Assembly (NCBI GenBank): GCA_028690445.1
Contig: JAQVBE010000008.1
Span: 48,367-112,366, forward strand
Source of the DNA: Aliarcobacter sp.
GTDB lineage: Bacteria > Campylobacterota > Campylobacteria > Campylobacterales > Arcobacteraceae
DNA length: 64,000 nucleotides
Direction of reading: 5' to 3'
Below, piece by piece: positions 42,361-53,437 of this stretch. The notes under the pieces were generated by a model. That model was given only the letters and a program-made list of their open reading frames with translations. It searched no databases and was not told the origin of the DNA. Made by a program: the position numbers and the translations under genes. Numbering within the stretch: position 1 is the first letter of the stretch; every line of letters begins with the position of its first letter.

Positions 42361-43604
42361 TTAATTTCTCCAGTTAATAAATCTATTTGACCATTTTTTA
42401 ATGCTAATTTATATGATAAAATACTTTTTGTTACATATAGGTTTGATAATTCTATTTTATACTGCATAACTTCTCTTGATGCATTTACCAAATCCAACCA
42501 TTGTCTTTTACCTGCTAAAAAAAGTCTTGTATAAGAATCCAAAACATTTTGAGCAGAATCAACCGAACGCTGTAAAATATTTATTCTATTTTTTGCTATT
42601 TCATAGTTGTTATAATCACTTAATAAACTATCTATTAGTTCTTTTTCAATAGTTTTTTTTCTATATTCCATTTCATTTATTTTTATTTTTGATGCTGCTA
42701 TATCTGAAATAGAAGATAAACCAGCTCTTGTTGTAGCAGTAAATGCTAGATATACAATATTTTGGTCATTAGATTTATCATAATTATCAGAATACAAATC
42801 TCCCTCTCTACGCTCAACTCTCAAATTAAGATTTGGCATAATAGAAGCTTCTGTACCATCTTTTTCATATTTTGAAGTTTCTATTTGAGCTGATGTTTTT
42901 TTCAAAGAGGGATGAAACTCTAATAGTTTTTTTATACTTTCTTCAATATCACTATTTTGAGCATTTGTAATATCTCTAAAATCAATATCACAATTTATTT
43001 TTCTATCAAGTATAAGTTCTAGTTGTAAAGTTGCTACTTTATATTTATTTTTTGCAAGCATTTTATCACTACTCACTTGCTCTATTCTAGCACTTAATAA
43101 ATCTTTATCAGAATTTGAAGAAACTCCAACTTCCATTCTTCTATCTAGCATTTCACTAAATTTACTCAGATTATCAGCACCTTCTTGTAACTCTATAATA
43201 TTTGATTTTGATTGAAGATAGCTTTCTAAAATATTTAAATAACTCTCTATTAGCTTATATGAATTTTCTTCTAGTTCATAAATATTTTCTTTTTCTTTTG
43301 AAGTTGCCATATCATATTTACTTGTGAGTTTTCCACCCGTCCAAATGGGTTGGTCAAGTCTTGCTACTGCTGTATGCCTATCACTATCTTTTCCAGAAAC
43401 ATCTAGAGATGGTGTTGGAAAAAATCCCCAAAATGCAGAATCAACTCTCTCTTTTGCACCTTTTATCACTTCTTGTGACATTTTAACACTTGGGTGATTT
43501 GACAAAAGTTGTGAAAGTAACTCATCTGAATCTGTTTTACATACCTCACTAGCAAAACTTACTGTTGTAAGTAAATACATAACTAAACTCAATTTTCTTT
43601 TCAA
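42357..43604 (-). CDS. TolC-family outer membrane channel (LapE/AggA-like)
   Basis: 415 residues from the TTG at 43604, which follows AAAGGAA and starts a signal peptide (LKRKLSLVMYLLTTVSFASE); the frame extends to 43673 but would then cross the terminator of the gene upstream. The repeated pattern of long helices (for example NHPSVKMSQEVIKGAKERVDSAFWGFFPT and YNNYEIAKNRINILQRSVDSA) and the conserved Pro/Gly loops are those of TolC. Third component of the type I system. Confidence 0.9.
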   Translation of the reverse strand: MKRKLSLVMYLLTTVSFASEVCKTDSDELLSQLLSNHPSVKMSQEVIKGAKERVDSAFWGFFPTPSLDVSGKDSDRHTAVARLDQPIWTGGKLTSKYDMATSKEKENIYELEENSYKLIESYLNILESYLQSKSNIIELQEGADNLSKFSEMLDRRMEVGVSSNSDKDLLSARIEQVSSDKMLAKNKYKVATLQLELILDRKINCDIDFRDITNAQNSDIEESIKKLLEFHPSLKKTSAQIETSKYEKDGTEASIMPNLNLRVERREGDLYSDNYDKSNDQNIVYLAFTATTRAGLSSISDIAASKIKINEMEYRKKTIEKELIDSLLSDYNNYEIAKNRINILQRSVDSAQNVLDSYTRLFLAGKRQWLDLVNASREVMQYKIELSNLYVTKSILSYKLALKNGQIDLLTGEIK

Positions 43605-43654
43605 GTTTTTCCTTTGTGATTTTTTAGCTCTTAGTTTTATAGTAGAGTTAAACG

Positions 43655-43690
43655 CAAAAAAACTTAGAAGCAAGAGCTTCTAAGTTTTTG
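43655..43690 (-). terminator. Terminator after the giant repeat gene
   Basis: AACTTAGAAGC (43661-43671) and GCTTCTAAGTT (43676-43686) form an 11-bp stem with a 4-nt loop and a T-tract on each side. A second hairpin (AGATTTTATCC-TAA-GGATTAAATCT, 43706-43730) lies between it and the stop of the repeat gene. It separates that gene from the exporter genes, so the exporter may depend on read-through or its own promoter. Confidence 0.85.
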
Positions 43691-43750
43691 TTTTTTGCTT
43701 TTTTTAGATTTTATCCTAAGGATTAAATCTTAAAGTTTTTTGCTTTTTTA

Positions 43751-46700
43751 TTATGCTGTTACTACAACACCGTCAGTTACTTTTACTGTATAAGTTTCAT
43801 TACCAGCTGCACCATCAAAATTACCTGTTATACTATATGATTGATATCCAGCAACAGCTACTCCACTATTATTTATAGCCCATCCAGTTAAATCTAAAGT
43901 ATCTTTTGTTGCATCAGCATTAATAGTTAATAGAATATCACCTAAAGTATCATTCGCTGCAAATAAATTTGCTGCTGTAATAGTGATTGCTGTATTATTT
44001 ACTAAATCAGTAGTTGCATCAATAGTTGTAAGACCAGTAATTCCAGCTAAACTTCCAAGATCAGTTAAACTAAAAGCTAATCCTGTTACATCAACTTCTG
44101 AAACAGTTACTAAACCACTTGTTGCAGTATTAATTGCAGCTACATTAGCTACAGTTGCATCAGTTCCTGTAATATGTACTGTTTCATTTCCAAGTCCAGT
44201 TATAGCCCCTGCATATGCTTCTGCTACTTTTGCTGAACTACCACTAATATCTGTAACTGTAGTTGCATCTACTACACCTGAAGTTTTTGCATCAAGACCA
44301 GTTAAATCAGTAGCTTTTACACTTCCAGTATCAGTTAATTTTAATGCATACACATTTACTGTTGCATTTGCATCAACTAATGCTGCATTTAAAACAGCTG
44401 CTGTATCATCTGCAATAGTTGCTGTTACCGCTCCACTTGTTAAATCTGCAATTGCATCTGCTTGAGCTGCTGTTACTGTTCCAGAAATAGTTACTGCTTC
44501 ATCTCCTGTTGTAAGACCGTTAGCTGATACATATACACTAGTTACATCAGCAATATTTCCAGTTACTGTTGTTACATCTACTAGTACATCAAGTGAAGTT
44601 TTTGCATCAAGAGCAATTAACCCAGCAGCTGTTGCAGTTAGTCCTGTAATAGTTACTGTTTCATTTCCAAGTCCAGTTATAGTCCCAGCTGTATTTGCTG
44701 CATATGCTGCTGTTACCTCTGCTAAAGTACCACTAATTGCTGTAACTGCAGCTGCATTTACAGCAACTGAAGTTTTACCATCAAGACCAGTTAAATCAGT
44801 AGCTAATGTTGTAGTATCATTACTTACTGTTAATTTATATGCATTTGCTCCTGCATTTGCATCAAGTAATGCTGTATTTAAAGCTGCTGCTGTTCCAGCT
44901 GCAATAGTTGCTGTTACCGCTCCAGTTGTTAAATCTGCAATTGCATCTGCTTGAGCTGCTGTTACTGTTCCAGAAATAGTTACTGCTTCATCTCCTGTTG
45001 TAAGACCGCTAGCTGTATATACACTAGTTACATCAGCAATATTTCCAGTTACTGTTGTTGCATTTACTGCTACAGCAACTGAAGTTTTAGCATCAAGAGC
45101 AATTAAATCAGCTGCTGCTGCAGTTGTACCAGTTACTGTTAAAGTTAATGCATCATTATCATCATTTGATACACCAGCTAATGCTGATTTTAAAGCTGCT
45201 GCTGTTCCAGCTGCTACTGTTGCTGTTACTGTACCATTTGTTGCTTTTGAAATTGTATTTGCATCTGTTGCTGATATTTCACCAGTAACAGTTGCATCTA
45301 CATCTGCTGCTTTAGTTATTGTTTTTGCTGCAAGAACTGTTTTTATATCTGCTGCATTACCAGTGATTTCTGTAACTAATTTTGCATCAACTGCAACTGA
45401 AGTTTTACCATCAAGAGCAATTAAATTAGTTGCTGCTGTTCCTCCCACTGTACTATCTACTACTAAAGTTAATGCATCTGTTGCTTTTGCATCTGTTAAA
45501 GCTGTAACTAAAGCTGCAGCTTCATCATGTGTTACTGTTGCAGTTACTATTCCAGTTGTAGCTTTTGCAATTACATCTGCTTGAGCTGCTGTTGCTGCTC
45601 CAGAAATAGTTACTGTTTTTGTCTCTTCACCTGTAAAGTGAGATTTATTTCCATCAAATACTGTTGTTACATCAGCAATATTTCCAGTTACTGTTGTTGC
45701 ATCTACTTTTATAGCAACTGAAGTTTTAGCATCAAGAGCAATTAAATCAGCTGCTGCTGCAGTTGCACCGTTTACTGTTAAAGTATATGCATTTGCTCCT
45801 GCATTTGCATCAAGTAATGCTGTATTTAAAGCTGCTGCTGTTCCAGCTGCAATAGTTGCTGTTACCGCTCCAGTTGTTAAATCTGCAATTGCATCTGCTT
45901 GAGCTGCTGTTACTGTTCCAGAAATAGTTACAGTTTCACCTCCAAGATTTCCAAAGTTAGCTGCATTTGTTACAAATACTTTCGTTACATCAGCAATGTT
46001 TCCAGTTACATTTATTGCATCTACTACTACATCTTCTGAAGTTTTAGCATCAAGAGCAATTAAATCTGAAGCTTTTGCATTAGCACCAGTTACTGTTAAA
46101 GTTAATTTATCTGCTGCATTTGCATCTTTTAAATTTGCAACTAAAACATCTGCAGTAGCACTTACAGATGCAGTTACTATTCCAGTTGTAGCTTTTGCAA
46201 TTGTATTTATTTGAGATGTTAATGCACCATTATCAATAGTTACAGCTTCATTTCCAAGATTTGCAAAACCAGCTTTATTTGTTACATATAATTTTTCTAA
46301 AGCTGCATAATCTCCAGTTACTTCTGCTGCATCTACTTTTACTTTTACACTAGTTTTAGCATCAAGAGCATTTAAAACAGTTGCTGCTGCAGTTGTACCG
46401 TTTACTGTTAAAGTATATGCATTTACATCTACATTTGAATCAACTAATGCTGTATTTAAAACTGCTGCTGTATCAGCTGCAATAGTTGCTGTTACTATAC
46501 CAGTTGTTAGGTCTGCAATTGTATCTGCATTAGTTGCTGTTACTGTACCACTAAGAGTTACTGCTACATTTGCTGCTACATCTGTTGTTGCAGCATTTGT
46601 TACAAGAACTGTATGTACATCTGTAAAATTTCCAGTGATTAATGTAACTGCATTTGCATTTACAATAGTTCCAGTTTTAGCATCAAGAGCAATTAAATCA

Positions 46701-48393
46701 GTTGCTGCTGCTGTTCCTTTTGAAATTGTTAAAGTTAATAAATCTGCATTTGTTGTATTTACTAGTACTTTATTTAAAGCTGCTGCTGTTCCAGCTGCTA
46801 CTTCTGCTGTTACTACACCAGCTGTTGCACCTGTAATTGTATTTGTATCAGCTGCTGATACTGTACCAGTAACTGTTACAGCTTCATCACCTTGAGTAGC
46901 TATTCCAGCTGCTGAATAAACTTTTTTAACATCTGCTGCACTTCCAGTGATTAATGAAACTGCATCTACATTTACATTAACTGAAGTTTTACCATCAAGA
47001 GCTAGTAAATCAGATGCTTTTGTTCCTGCTGCTGTATTATTTACCGTTAAAGTTAAAGCATCTGTTGCTTTCGCATCTGTTAATGCTGCAACTAAATCTG
47101 AAGCTTCAGCACCATTTACTGTTGCTGTTACAACACCAGTTGTTAATTTTGCAATATCATTTGCATTTGCTGCAGTAATACCACCACCAGTAATTTTAAT
47201 AGCTTCATTTCCAAGACCACTTACAGTTTTTGCTGTATTTGCTGCATATGCTGCTGTTACTTCTACAACACTACCACTAATTGCTGTAACTGCAGCTGCA
47301 TTTACAGTAACTGAAGTTTTACCATCAAGACCAGTTAAATCAGTAGCTAATGTTGTAGTATCATTACTTACTGTTAAAGTATATGCATTTTCACCTGCTG
47401 CTGTTAATGCTGTATTTAAAACTGATGCTGTATCAGCTGCAATAGTTGCTGTTACTGTTTCAGTTGCTGCTGTTGCAATTAAATCTGCAGTAGTTGCTGA
47501 GATAGTACCTGTGATTTTTACATCTGCATTTGTAGCAATAGCTAATGCATCTGTAACATTTTCTGCATCTACACCAACAGTTGCAGCATTTTCAGTTATT
47601 GTAGTTATAGAAGTTACAGTAAAATTATCAACTTTTGCAGCTAAAACAACTAAATCTCTTGCGTTTACAGTTTTATCTGTTGTTGTAAATGTTATAACAT
47701 CAGCTGCATCTACATTTGCAAGAGCTTTTAAAGTTGCTGATACAGATCCATCTTTGATTGTTGCAGTTAATGCACCAGTTGTTGCTTTTGCGATTGTATT
47801 TGTATCTACTGCTGAGATTTCTCCAGCAGTAATTTCTACAGCTGCATTTGTTGCAATATTCAATGCTGATTTAATAGCAGCAACATTTTCTGAAGTACCT
47901 TCAAGTTTAATTACAAGAGAAAAATCTGCATTTGGAAGTAGTTTTTTTAGATTAATTAAAGCAGTTAATTCACTAGTTCCTGAAACAGTAGCTTGAGTTG
48001 GTGCAAATGTGATAGAATCAGAAGTTTTCACACCATTAAGAGCTGTAACTAAATCTAAATTAATAGCAGTATCAACTAAAGTAGCTGTTACCTTTCCAGT
48101 TGTTGATTTTGCGATAGTGTTTAACTCAGCTGCAGTTGGAGTACCTGTAACTATAATAGCACCTGCGTAATTTGTAATTCCATCAAGTGCATCTATTATA
48201 ACTGCTGCACTATCGTTTAATGGTTGTGAAGCTGCTGTTTTTAATACAATTGGTAAATCAGTTTTGTCATTGATAGTTTTTAAATTAGCTGCAGTTAATC
48301 TGCGTTTGTTATTGTAACTTGTGTATCAGCATTAATTACTGCTACTAAAGCTTCTGTCATTGTCCCTTTAAATGTATCTACATTTGCTGCCAT
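43751..48393 (-). CDS. Giant Ala/Thr-rich repeat surface protein, probable type I secretion substrate; frameshifted near its start
   Basis: The ATG at 48393 follows AAGGAT and opens MAANVDTFKGTMTEAL, but this frame stops at 48295 after 32 codons. The next frame continues without interruption to 43751 for about 1,515 residues and joins smoothly (VTITNAD then LTAANLKTINDKT) if one A is restored near 48297. The long part holds at least eleven units of about 105 residues marked by DLIALDAKTS and ISGTVTAAQADAIADLTTGAVTATI. No Sec signal, Cys or RTX nonapeptides are seen; the last 80 residues (ANDTLGDILLTINAD to KVTDGVVVTA) look like an uncleaved C-terminal export signal. With the exporter genes next door I infer an adhesin or S-layer-like protein. 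The family is not one I recognise. Confidence 0.75.
44836..45931 (-). repeat. 148-bp exact repeat pair within the giant repeat gene
   Basis: 44836-44983 and 45784-45931 read identically, while the flanks differ. Such identity between non-adjacent units points to recent gene conversion or duplication. A further near copy occurs around 44345-44490. Confidence 0.85.
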
Positions 48394-48476
48394 TGTTATA
48401 TCCTTTTGTTTTTAAAATCCTGTAATTTTAACGCATATTTTTTAAAACATAGCTTAATGTTTAATTAAATAAATTA

Positions 48477-49265
48477 TTAATACAAATTTTTGAACTTTTT
48501 TAACTCTTCTTCGATATTTGGAACTTTCATAAAATGCTCACCAATCAAAAATGCATCAGCACCGATAGAACTTAATCTTTTTATTGTTTCGACATTTGAA
48601 ACACCTGATTCTGCAACTATAATTTTTCCATTTGGAATAAGTGGAATTAATTTATCACATAAAGTCATATCCATCTCAAAGGTACTAAGATTTCTGTGAT
48701 TTATCCCTATAATCGTAGCTCCACTTTTTATAGCTTTTGTTAAATCCTCAAGGTCATGGATTTCAACTAAAACTTCAAGTCCTAAATGAATAGCATATTC
48801 ATAAAGCTCTTTTAACTCTTTTGTTCCAAGTGCTTTTGCAATAAGTAAAATAAAATCCGCACCATAAACCAAAGCTTCAACAATTTGATATTTATCAACT
48901 ATAAAATCTTTTCTTAGAAGTGGTGTTGGAACATATCTTCTAATTGCTGTTAGATATTCTAAATTTCCTTGAAAATAATGTGGTTCTGTTAAAACTGAAA
49001 TTGCATTTGCTCCACTATTACTATAAGCTTGTGCGATTAAAATTGGGTCAAAATCCTCTTTTATGATTCCTTTACTAGGACTTGCTTTTTTAACCTCTGC
49101 AATAATTCGAATAGGTTCTTCTTTTGTAGAAGTCAAATATGGTTTTACATCTCTTGGAGCATAAGGATTTGAAGATAAAGTTCTTCCTAATAAATCTAAA
49201 CTTATCTCTTTTTTTCTCTTTTCTAAATCTTGTTTTGTTTTTTTGATTATTTCATCTAAAATCAT
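48477..49265 (-). CDS. trpC: Indole-3-glycerol phosphate synthase
   Basis: 262 residues, single-function TrpC (the isomerase trpF is separate at 56233). TIM-barrel motifs: [62 protein letters not shown] and VAESGVSN. Ring closure step of tryptophan synthesis. The ATG overlaps the stop of the TPR lipoprotein gene by four bases; other trp genes are not in the window. Confidence 0.96.
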   Translation of the reverse strand: MILDEIIKKTKQDLEKRKKEISLDLLGRTLSSNPYAPRDVKPYLTSTKEEPIRIIAEVKKASPSKGIIKEDFDPILIAQAYSNSGANAISVLTEPHYFQGNLEYLTAIRRYVPTPLLRKDFIVDKYQIVEALVYGADFILLIAKALGTKELKELYEYAIHLGLEVLVEIHDLEDLTKAIKSGATIIGINHRNLSTFEMDMTLCDKLIPLIPNGKIIVAESGVSNVETIKRLSSIGADAFLIGEHFMKVPNIEEELKKFKNLY

Positions 49266-50614
49266 TTTTTACACTCCTTTATTTTTTCCCAATGTAGTTT
49301 TATTTCTTCGTCATTTAAGCCAATTTCATCAATAACTTTTTTCATTTGCTTATTTGCTTCTTTACAATTTTTCAGTTTATATTCCCCCCAAGCTAAAGTA
49401 TCAATATATGCTATATTATTTGGTTCTTCTTGAAGTGCTTTTTTTACTAAAAGTACACCTTTTGATACATTTACATCAAAATCAATTAAAATATATGCTA
49501 AATAATTTTCATAAATATGATTATCCATATTTTGCGTTACTTTTTCAAGTTTTGTAATAACACTGTTTAATACACTTTTCTTATTTTCAGCCATTTCAAA
49601 TTCTATAATTGCTTGTTGAGCTAAATAATCAAAATTATAACTACTAGCATATAATCGACCTAATAAATCATAAGCTTTTGAAGGTTGATTTGTAATTTTA
49701 TATAGATTCAACAAGATTTCATCTTCAGCTTCGTTTTCTTCTAAAAACTCTATTGCTTCTGCAACATTGTCTTTTGCTATATATTTTGTTAATAAAAGTT
49801 TTGTTCTATCAAATATCTCTAGTTCATTATTTTCAGAATTTTCAATATTTGCACTATTGTCTTTATTTTTTTTATACTCAAAATACATATCTTTTAATAA
49901 AGGAAGTATTTTTTGAGTTTGTTGTTCTTTTTCATAAAAAGTTAAAAGTTGTATTGATAAATTAAAATCATGACCATTGTCTTTTATATATTGTTCTATT
50001 TTATTTATAGCTTCTGTTTTTTGTGACAAATTGAAATATTGGATATTTGTCAAATTAAAAAATGTATTTACAGATTTATTTAAAGCAAATGATTTCTCAA
50101 ATAATTCATAAGCTTTTAAATAATCTTTTTGCTGTAAATAAATTGTTCCTAAAAGTTCATAATTTACATCGCTTTTAAATAAATTAGCTAATTTTTGTGC
50201 ATTTAATAAAGCTTCTTTTTGATTTCCCAACTTGAATAATGCAAAGGTATATAATCTTAAGATAATTTCTTCTTCTTTGATATTATCAACATAATATTTT
50301 AAAGCTTGTTCTTTAACCATCTTATAATCTTGTATATGTGTCGATATAGCTAGATATTTTACAAAATATTCATAATTTTCTGTTTTTTCAAATAATTTAA
50401 AATATAAATTCCTTGCATCAAAATATAATTTTTGATTTTCTGATTCTAATGCTAAAATTATATATTGATTTTCTGATTCAAAACTCTTGGTTTTTAACTC
50501 AACAAATTTTGTTTTTATTGGTTCTTTCTTTTCTACTTCCAAAATTTTATTATTACATCCACTAAAAAAGAATAATAATAAACAAAGGATTAAAGACTTC
50601 GTATAGCTGGGCAC
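49262..50614 (-). CDS. Tetratricopeptide-repeat lipoprotein
   Basis: 450 residues. Signal peptide with lipobox FFSGC (Cys near residue 20). The rest is helical with TPR-like pairs, for example [28 protein letters not shown] and [19 protein letters not shown]. Envelope-anchored protein-interaction scaffold; partners unknown. The first 25 bases overlap the end of the YkgJ gene, and the last four overlap trpC. Confidence 0.85.
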   Translation of the reverse strand: MPSYTKSLILCLLLFFFSGCNNKILEVEKKEPIKTKFVELKTKSFESENQYIILALESENQKLYFDARNLYFKLFEKTENYEYFVKYLAISTHIQDYKMVKEQALKYYVDNIKEEEIILRLYTFALFKLGNQKEALLNAQKLANLFKSDVNYELLGTIYLQQKDYLKAYELFEKSFALNKSVNTFFNLTNIQYFNLSQKTEAINKIEQYIKDNGHDFNLSIQLLTFYEKEQQTQKILPLLKDMYFEYKKNKDNSANIENSENNELEIFDRTKLLLTKYIAKDNVAEAIEFLEENEAEDEILLNLYKITNQPSKAYDLLGRLYASSYNFDYLAQQAIIEFEMAENKKSVLNSVITKLEKVTQNMDNHIYENYLAYILIDFDVNVSKGVLLVKKALQEEPNNIAYIDTLAWGEYKLKNCKEANKQMKKVIDEIGLNDEEIKLHWEKIKECKK

Positions 50615-50979
50615 TCTTTATAAACCTCTTCTTCATTTTCTTTAAAATAATCCCAAAAGGGAAAAGTTCTACATTGACTTGGTCTTACATTATAAATAGA
50701 ACATTGTTTTTTCTCCAAATCAAAGAAACAACACGCATAGTTATTTGAGGCTAATTGTATCTCTTTTATACTATATTTGTAGGCTACTTTATTTAAATAT
50801 CTTTTTTTTAAATCTTCACTAGAAATTTTTTTATACAAAGCTAAGGCTTCAATTTCTTGTGAATTTATCCAAATATAGCCACTTTCACCAATACAACAAT
50901 TTCCTTTGCAAGAATCACAGCCACTTGGCTCAAAGGCAAAATTAAATCCCTCTTTTTTAACTAAATTACTCAATATCAA
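50590..50979 (-). CDS. YkgJ-family cysteine cluster protein
   Basis: 129 residues. The Cys pattern (CDSCKGNCC, NYACCFFDLEKKQCSIYNVRPSQCRTFPFW) is that of the YkgJ/UPF0153 family, predicted to bind a metal or iron-sulfur centre; function unknown. Overlaps TrmN6-like gene by 14 bp upstream and the TPR lipoprotein gene by 25 bp downstream. Confidence 0.9.
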   Translation of the reverse strand: MILSNLVKKEGFNFAFEPSGCDSCKGNCCIGESGYIWINSQEIEALALYKKISSEDLKKRYLNKVAYKYSIKEIQLASNNYACCFFDLEKKQCSIYNVRPSQCRTFPFWDYFKENEEEVYKECPAIRSL

Positions 50980-51682
50980 CCTTTATACTATGTGTTGAAG
51001 ATTTTTTGTATATCTCTTTTACTGTAGAAGTAAACTCATTATTTTTATCAAAAACTATTAATGGTTTTAATATTTTTGTTAAAGACTTTGAATTTTTTTT
51101 TGCATAAACTAAAATCAATGTTGCATCTTTTGAATCTTTTGGATGAACAAACTGCAAAGCTTCTAAATTAAATTTATATTTATTCAATAATATTAATATT
51201 TCATTTATCTGTTTTACATCATAACAAAAAAAGAATTTTCCTTCACTATTTAAAATAGTTGAAGCCTTTTTTATAAATACTTCAAGTGGTAAAGAATCAT
51301 TATATCTAGCTATTTTCAAACATTCATTATCACTTTTTATTACATTATTATGATAAAAAGGTGGATTTGAAACACAAATATCAAATCTTTTATCAAAATC
51401 TATTTCTTCAAAAGAACCTTCATATAATATTGAATCTATTTTATTTGTTTTTGAATTTTTAGATGAGAAGAATTGAAACATTTTTTGTATTTCACACTGA
51501 TTTAGTTTTATTTTTTCAAAATTCTTTGCTACTAATAAACCTAAGATTCCACTTCCACTTCCAATATCTAATAATTCACCTTTAATATTCTTATATTTTT
51601 TTAAATTCTCAATAATAAAGTTATATAAAAAATGTGTATCACTGTTGTAACAATAGCCATTTGTTGGCTGATATAAAACCAA
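50966..51682 (-). CDS. tRNA1(Val) (adenine-N6)-methyltransferase-like protein (TrmN6/YfiC)
   Basis: 238 residues, TTG start at 51682 after GAAGGAAG. The opening YQPTNGYCYNSDTHFLYNFI matches the YfiC family, followed by the SAM site LLDIGSGSGILGLLVAKNF and the amino-methyltransferase motif SNPPFYHNN. Probable methylation of a tRNA adenine; the target is by homology. A -10 (TATAAT) lies at 51709-51714 on the minus strand. Confidence 0.85.
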   Translation of the reverse strand: MVLYQPTNGYCYNSDTHFLYNFIIENLKKYKNIKGELLDIGSGSGILGLLVAKNFEKIKLNQCEIQKMFQFFSSKNSKTNKIDSILYEGSFEEIDFDKRFDICVSNPPFYHNNVIKSDNECLKIARYNDSLPLEVFIKKASTILNSEGKFFFCYDVKQINEILILLNKYKFNLEALQFVHPKDSKDATLILVYAKKNSKSLTKILKPLIVFDKNNEFTSTVKEIYKKSSTHSIKVDIE

Positions 51683-51708
51683 AAATCTTCCTTCTTTTAT
51701 TTGATGGG

Positions 51709-51714
51709 ATTATA
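51709..51714 (-). promoter_or_regulatory. -10 promoter element of the TrmN6-like gene
   Basis: Minus-strand GATATAATCC about 27 bp upstream of the TTG at 51682. Confidence 0.5.
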
Positions 51715-51977
51715 TCTAAGTTAAATAAATCTGAGTTTTAATTTCATTATTAACTCATACTTTTATATATAAATTAGATTGATATTTTAAGCTTAAACAT
51801 AGGTTATAAAAGCATTTTTAATTTCATTATTATCTTGTAGCAAAATGTAACAAGACATAAATTCAACTTATAAATTCCAAAGATAAAATATTCTTTGAGT
51901 TTATTATAGGCTATTATTTGACGATAATATATTGAGTTAAGTCAAGTATTGATATTAAAATAATTTAAGGAGAAATT
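51715..51977. other. Divergent gap upstream of oorD with a 17-bp direct repeat
   Basis: No gene seen. TTTTAATTTCATTATTA occurs exactly at 51736-51752 and 51816-51832, 80 bp apart. The right side must hold the oor promoter and ends in AAGGAGAAATT before the ATG at 51978; no convincing -10 could be singled out. Confidence 0.5.
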
Positions 51978-52295
51978 ATGTCTAATATGGAAGCTCCTGC
52001 AAATACACCTGTTTGGGTTAATGAAGCTAGATGCAAAGCATGTGATAAATGTGTTTCAGTATGTCCAGCTGGCGTACTTGCTATGAGACAAGAAGTTCAT
52101 TCTACTTTAGGTTCAATGATAAAGGTTGTTCATCCTGAATCATGTATTGGTTGTATGGATTGTGAATTAGCATGTCCTGATTTTGCAATTTATGTTGCTG
52201 ATAAAAAAGAGTTCAAATTTGCAAAACTTACAGAAGATGCAAAAGAGAGAAAAGAAGCGGTTATAAAAAATAATTATAGAGAACTAGAGGCGTAA
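51978..52295 (+). CDS. oorD: 2-oxoglutarate:acceptor oxidoreductase, ferredoxin subunit OorD
   Basis: 105 residues. Two [4Fe-4S] motifs: CKACDKCVSVCPAG and CIGCMDCELACPD. As in Helicobacter and Campylobacter, the delta subunit is the first gene of the four-gene operon. Strong Shine-Dalgarno AAGGAG. It passes electrons from the catalytic subunits to flavodoxin or ferredoxin. Confidence 0.94.
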   Translation: MSNMEAPANTPVWVNEARCKACDKCVSVCPAGVLAMRQEVHSTLGSMIKVVHPESCIGCMDCELACPDFAIYVADKKEFKFAKLTEDAKERKEAVIKNNYRELEA

Positions 52296-52304
52296 GGATA
52301 ATTA

Positions 52305-53435
52305 ATGGCAAGAGAACTAATTTCGACAGGAAATGAATTAGCAGCAAGAGCTGCACTTGACGCAGATGTTGAGTTTTTTGGTGGATACCCTATTACTCCT
52401 TCAAGTGAAGTAATGCATGTTCTTTCTTCTGCATTACCAGCTAGAGGACATGCATGTATTCAAATGGAAGATGAAATAGCAGGTATTTGTACAGCAATTG
52501 GTGCTGCAATGTCTGGTAAAAGATCAATGACAGCAACATCAGGACCTGGTATTTCTTTAAAAGCAGAAAACTTAGGAGTTGGATATATTTCTGAAGTTCC
52601 TTTAGTTGTTGTAAATGTAATGAGAGGTGGTCCATCAACTGGTCTTCCAACAAGAGTTGCACAAGGTGATATTTTACAAGCAAAAAATCCAACTCATGGA
52701 GATGTTAAATCTATTACTTTAGTTCCTGGTAATTTAAAAGAGTGTTATACAGAAACTGTAAGAGCATTCAATTTAGCTGATAGATTTATGCAACCAGTAT
52801 TTGTTTTATTAGATGAAACAATTGGTCACATGAGTGGAAAAGCTATTATCCCTGATTTAGAAGAAGTACAAGCTGGTAAAATTTCAAGAAGAAAATTTAC
52901 AGGTGATAAAAAAGATTATAAACCTTATGGTGTAGGAGCTGATGAACCAGCTATCTTAAATCCAATGTTTGAGGGTTATAGATACCACTTTACAGGACTT
53001 CACCACGGACCAACAGGACATCCTACTGAAGATGCTGATATGTGTGATGCTTTAATGAAAAGATTATTTAATAAAGTTGATGCTCACTTAGATGAATTAG
53101 AATTAAATGAAGAATATATGTTAGAAGATGCTGATATTATGATTATTGCTTATGGTTCTGTATCTTTAGGTGTAACAGAAGCAATTAATAGAATGAGAAA
53201 AGAAGGACTTAAAGTAGGAATGTTCAGACCTCTTACAATTTGGCCAAGTCCAGCAAAAAGAATTAATGAATTAATGAAAAAATTTAAAAAAGTATTGGTT
53301 ACTGAATTAAATATGGGACAATTTGCAGGTGAAGTACAAAGAGTATCAGGAAGATCTGATTTTGATACATTATTCAAAGTAAATGGTAGACCTTTATCTC
53401 CACTAGAAATTATTGAAAAAGTGAAAGGAATGTAA
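52305..53435 (+). CDS. oorA: 2-oxoglutarate:acceptor oxidoreductase, alpha subunit OorA
   Basis: 376 residues. The pyrimidine-binding domain begins ISTGNELAARAALDADVEFFGGYPITPSSE; MTATSGPGISL and GGPSTGLPTRVAQGD are typical of KorA. With OorB it forms the thiamine-diphosphate enzyme that makes succinyl-CoA from 2-oxoglutarate in the oxidative TCA branch, replacing 2-oxoglutarate dehydrogenase. Gaps to neighbours are 2-10 bp. Confidence 0.95.
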   Translation: MARELISTGNELAARAALDADVEFFGGYPITPSSEVMHVLSSALPARGHACIQMEDEIAGICTAIGAAMSGKRSMTATSGPGISLKAENLGVGYISEVPLVVVNVMRGGPSTGLPTRVAQGDILQAKNPTHGDVKSITLVPGNLKECYTETVRAFNLADRFMQPVFVLLDETIGHMSGKAIIPDLEEVQAGKISRRKFTGDKKDYKPYGVGADEPAILNPMFEGYRYHFTGLHHGPTGHPTEDADMCDALMKRLFNKVDAHLDELELNEEYMLEDADIMIIAYGSVSLGVTEAINRMRKEGLKVGMFRPLTIWPSPAKRINELMKKFKKVLVTELNMGQFAGEVQRVSGRSDFDTLFKVNGRPLSPLEIIEKVKGM

Positions 53436-53437
53436 TT

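Noticed and set aside
46947-47996. 349-residue plus-strand frame opposite the giant repeat gene
   Set aside because: Mirrors the Ala/Thr codon bias of the sense strand; low complexity and no start signal.
43751-48393. RTX toxin reading of the type I substrate
   Set aside because: No GGxGxDxUx nonapeptides were seen; the repeats are Ala/Thr-rich and different.
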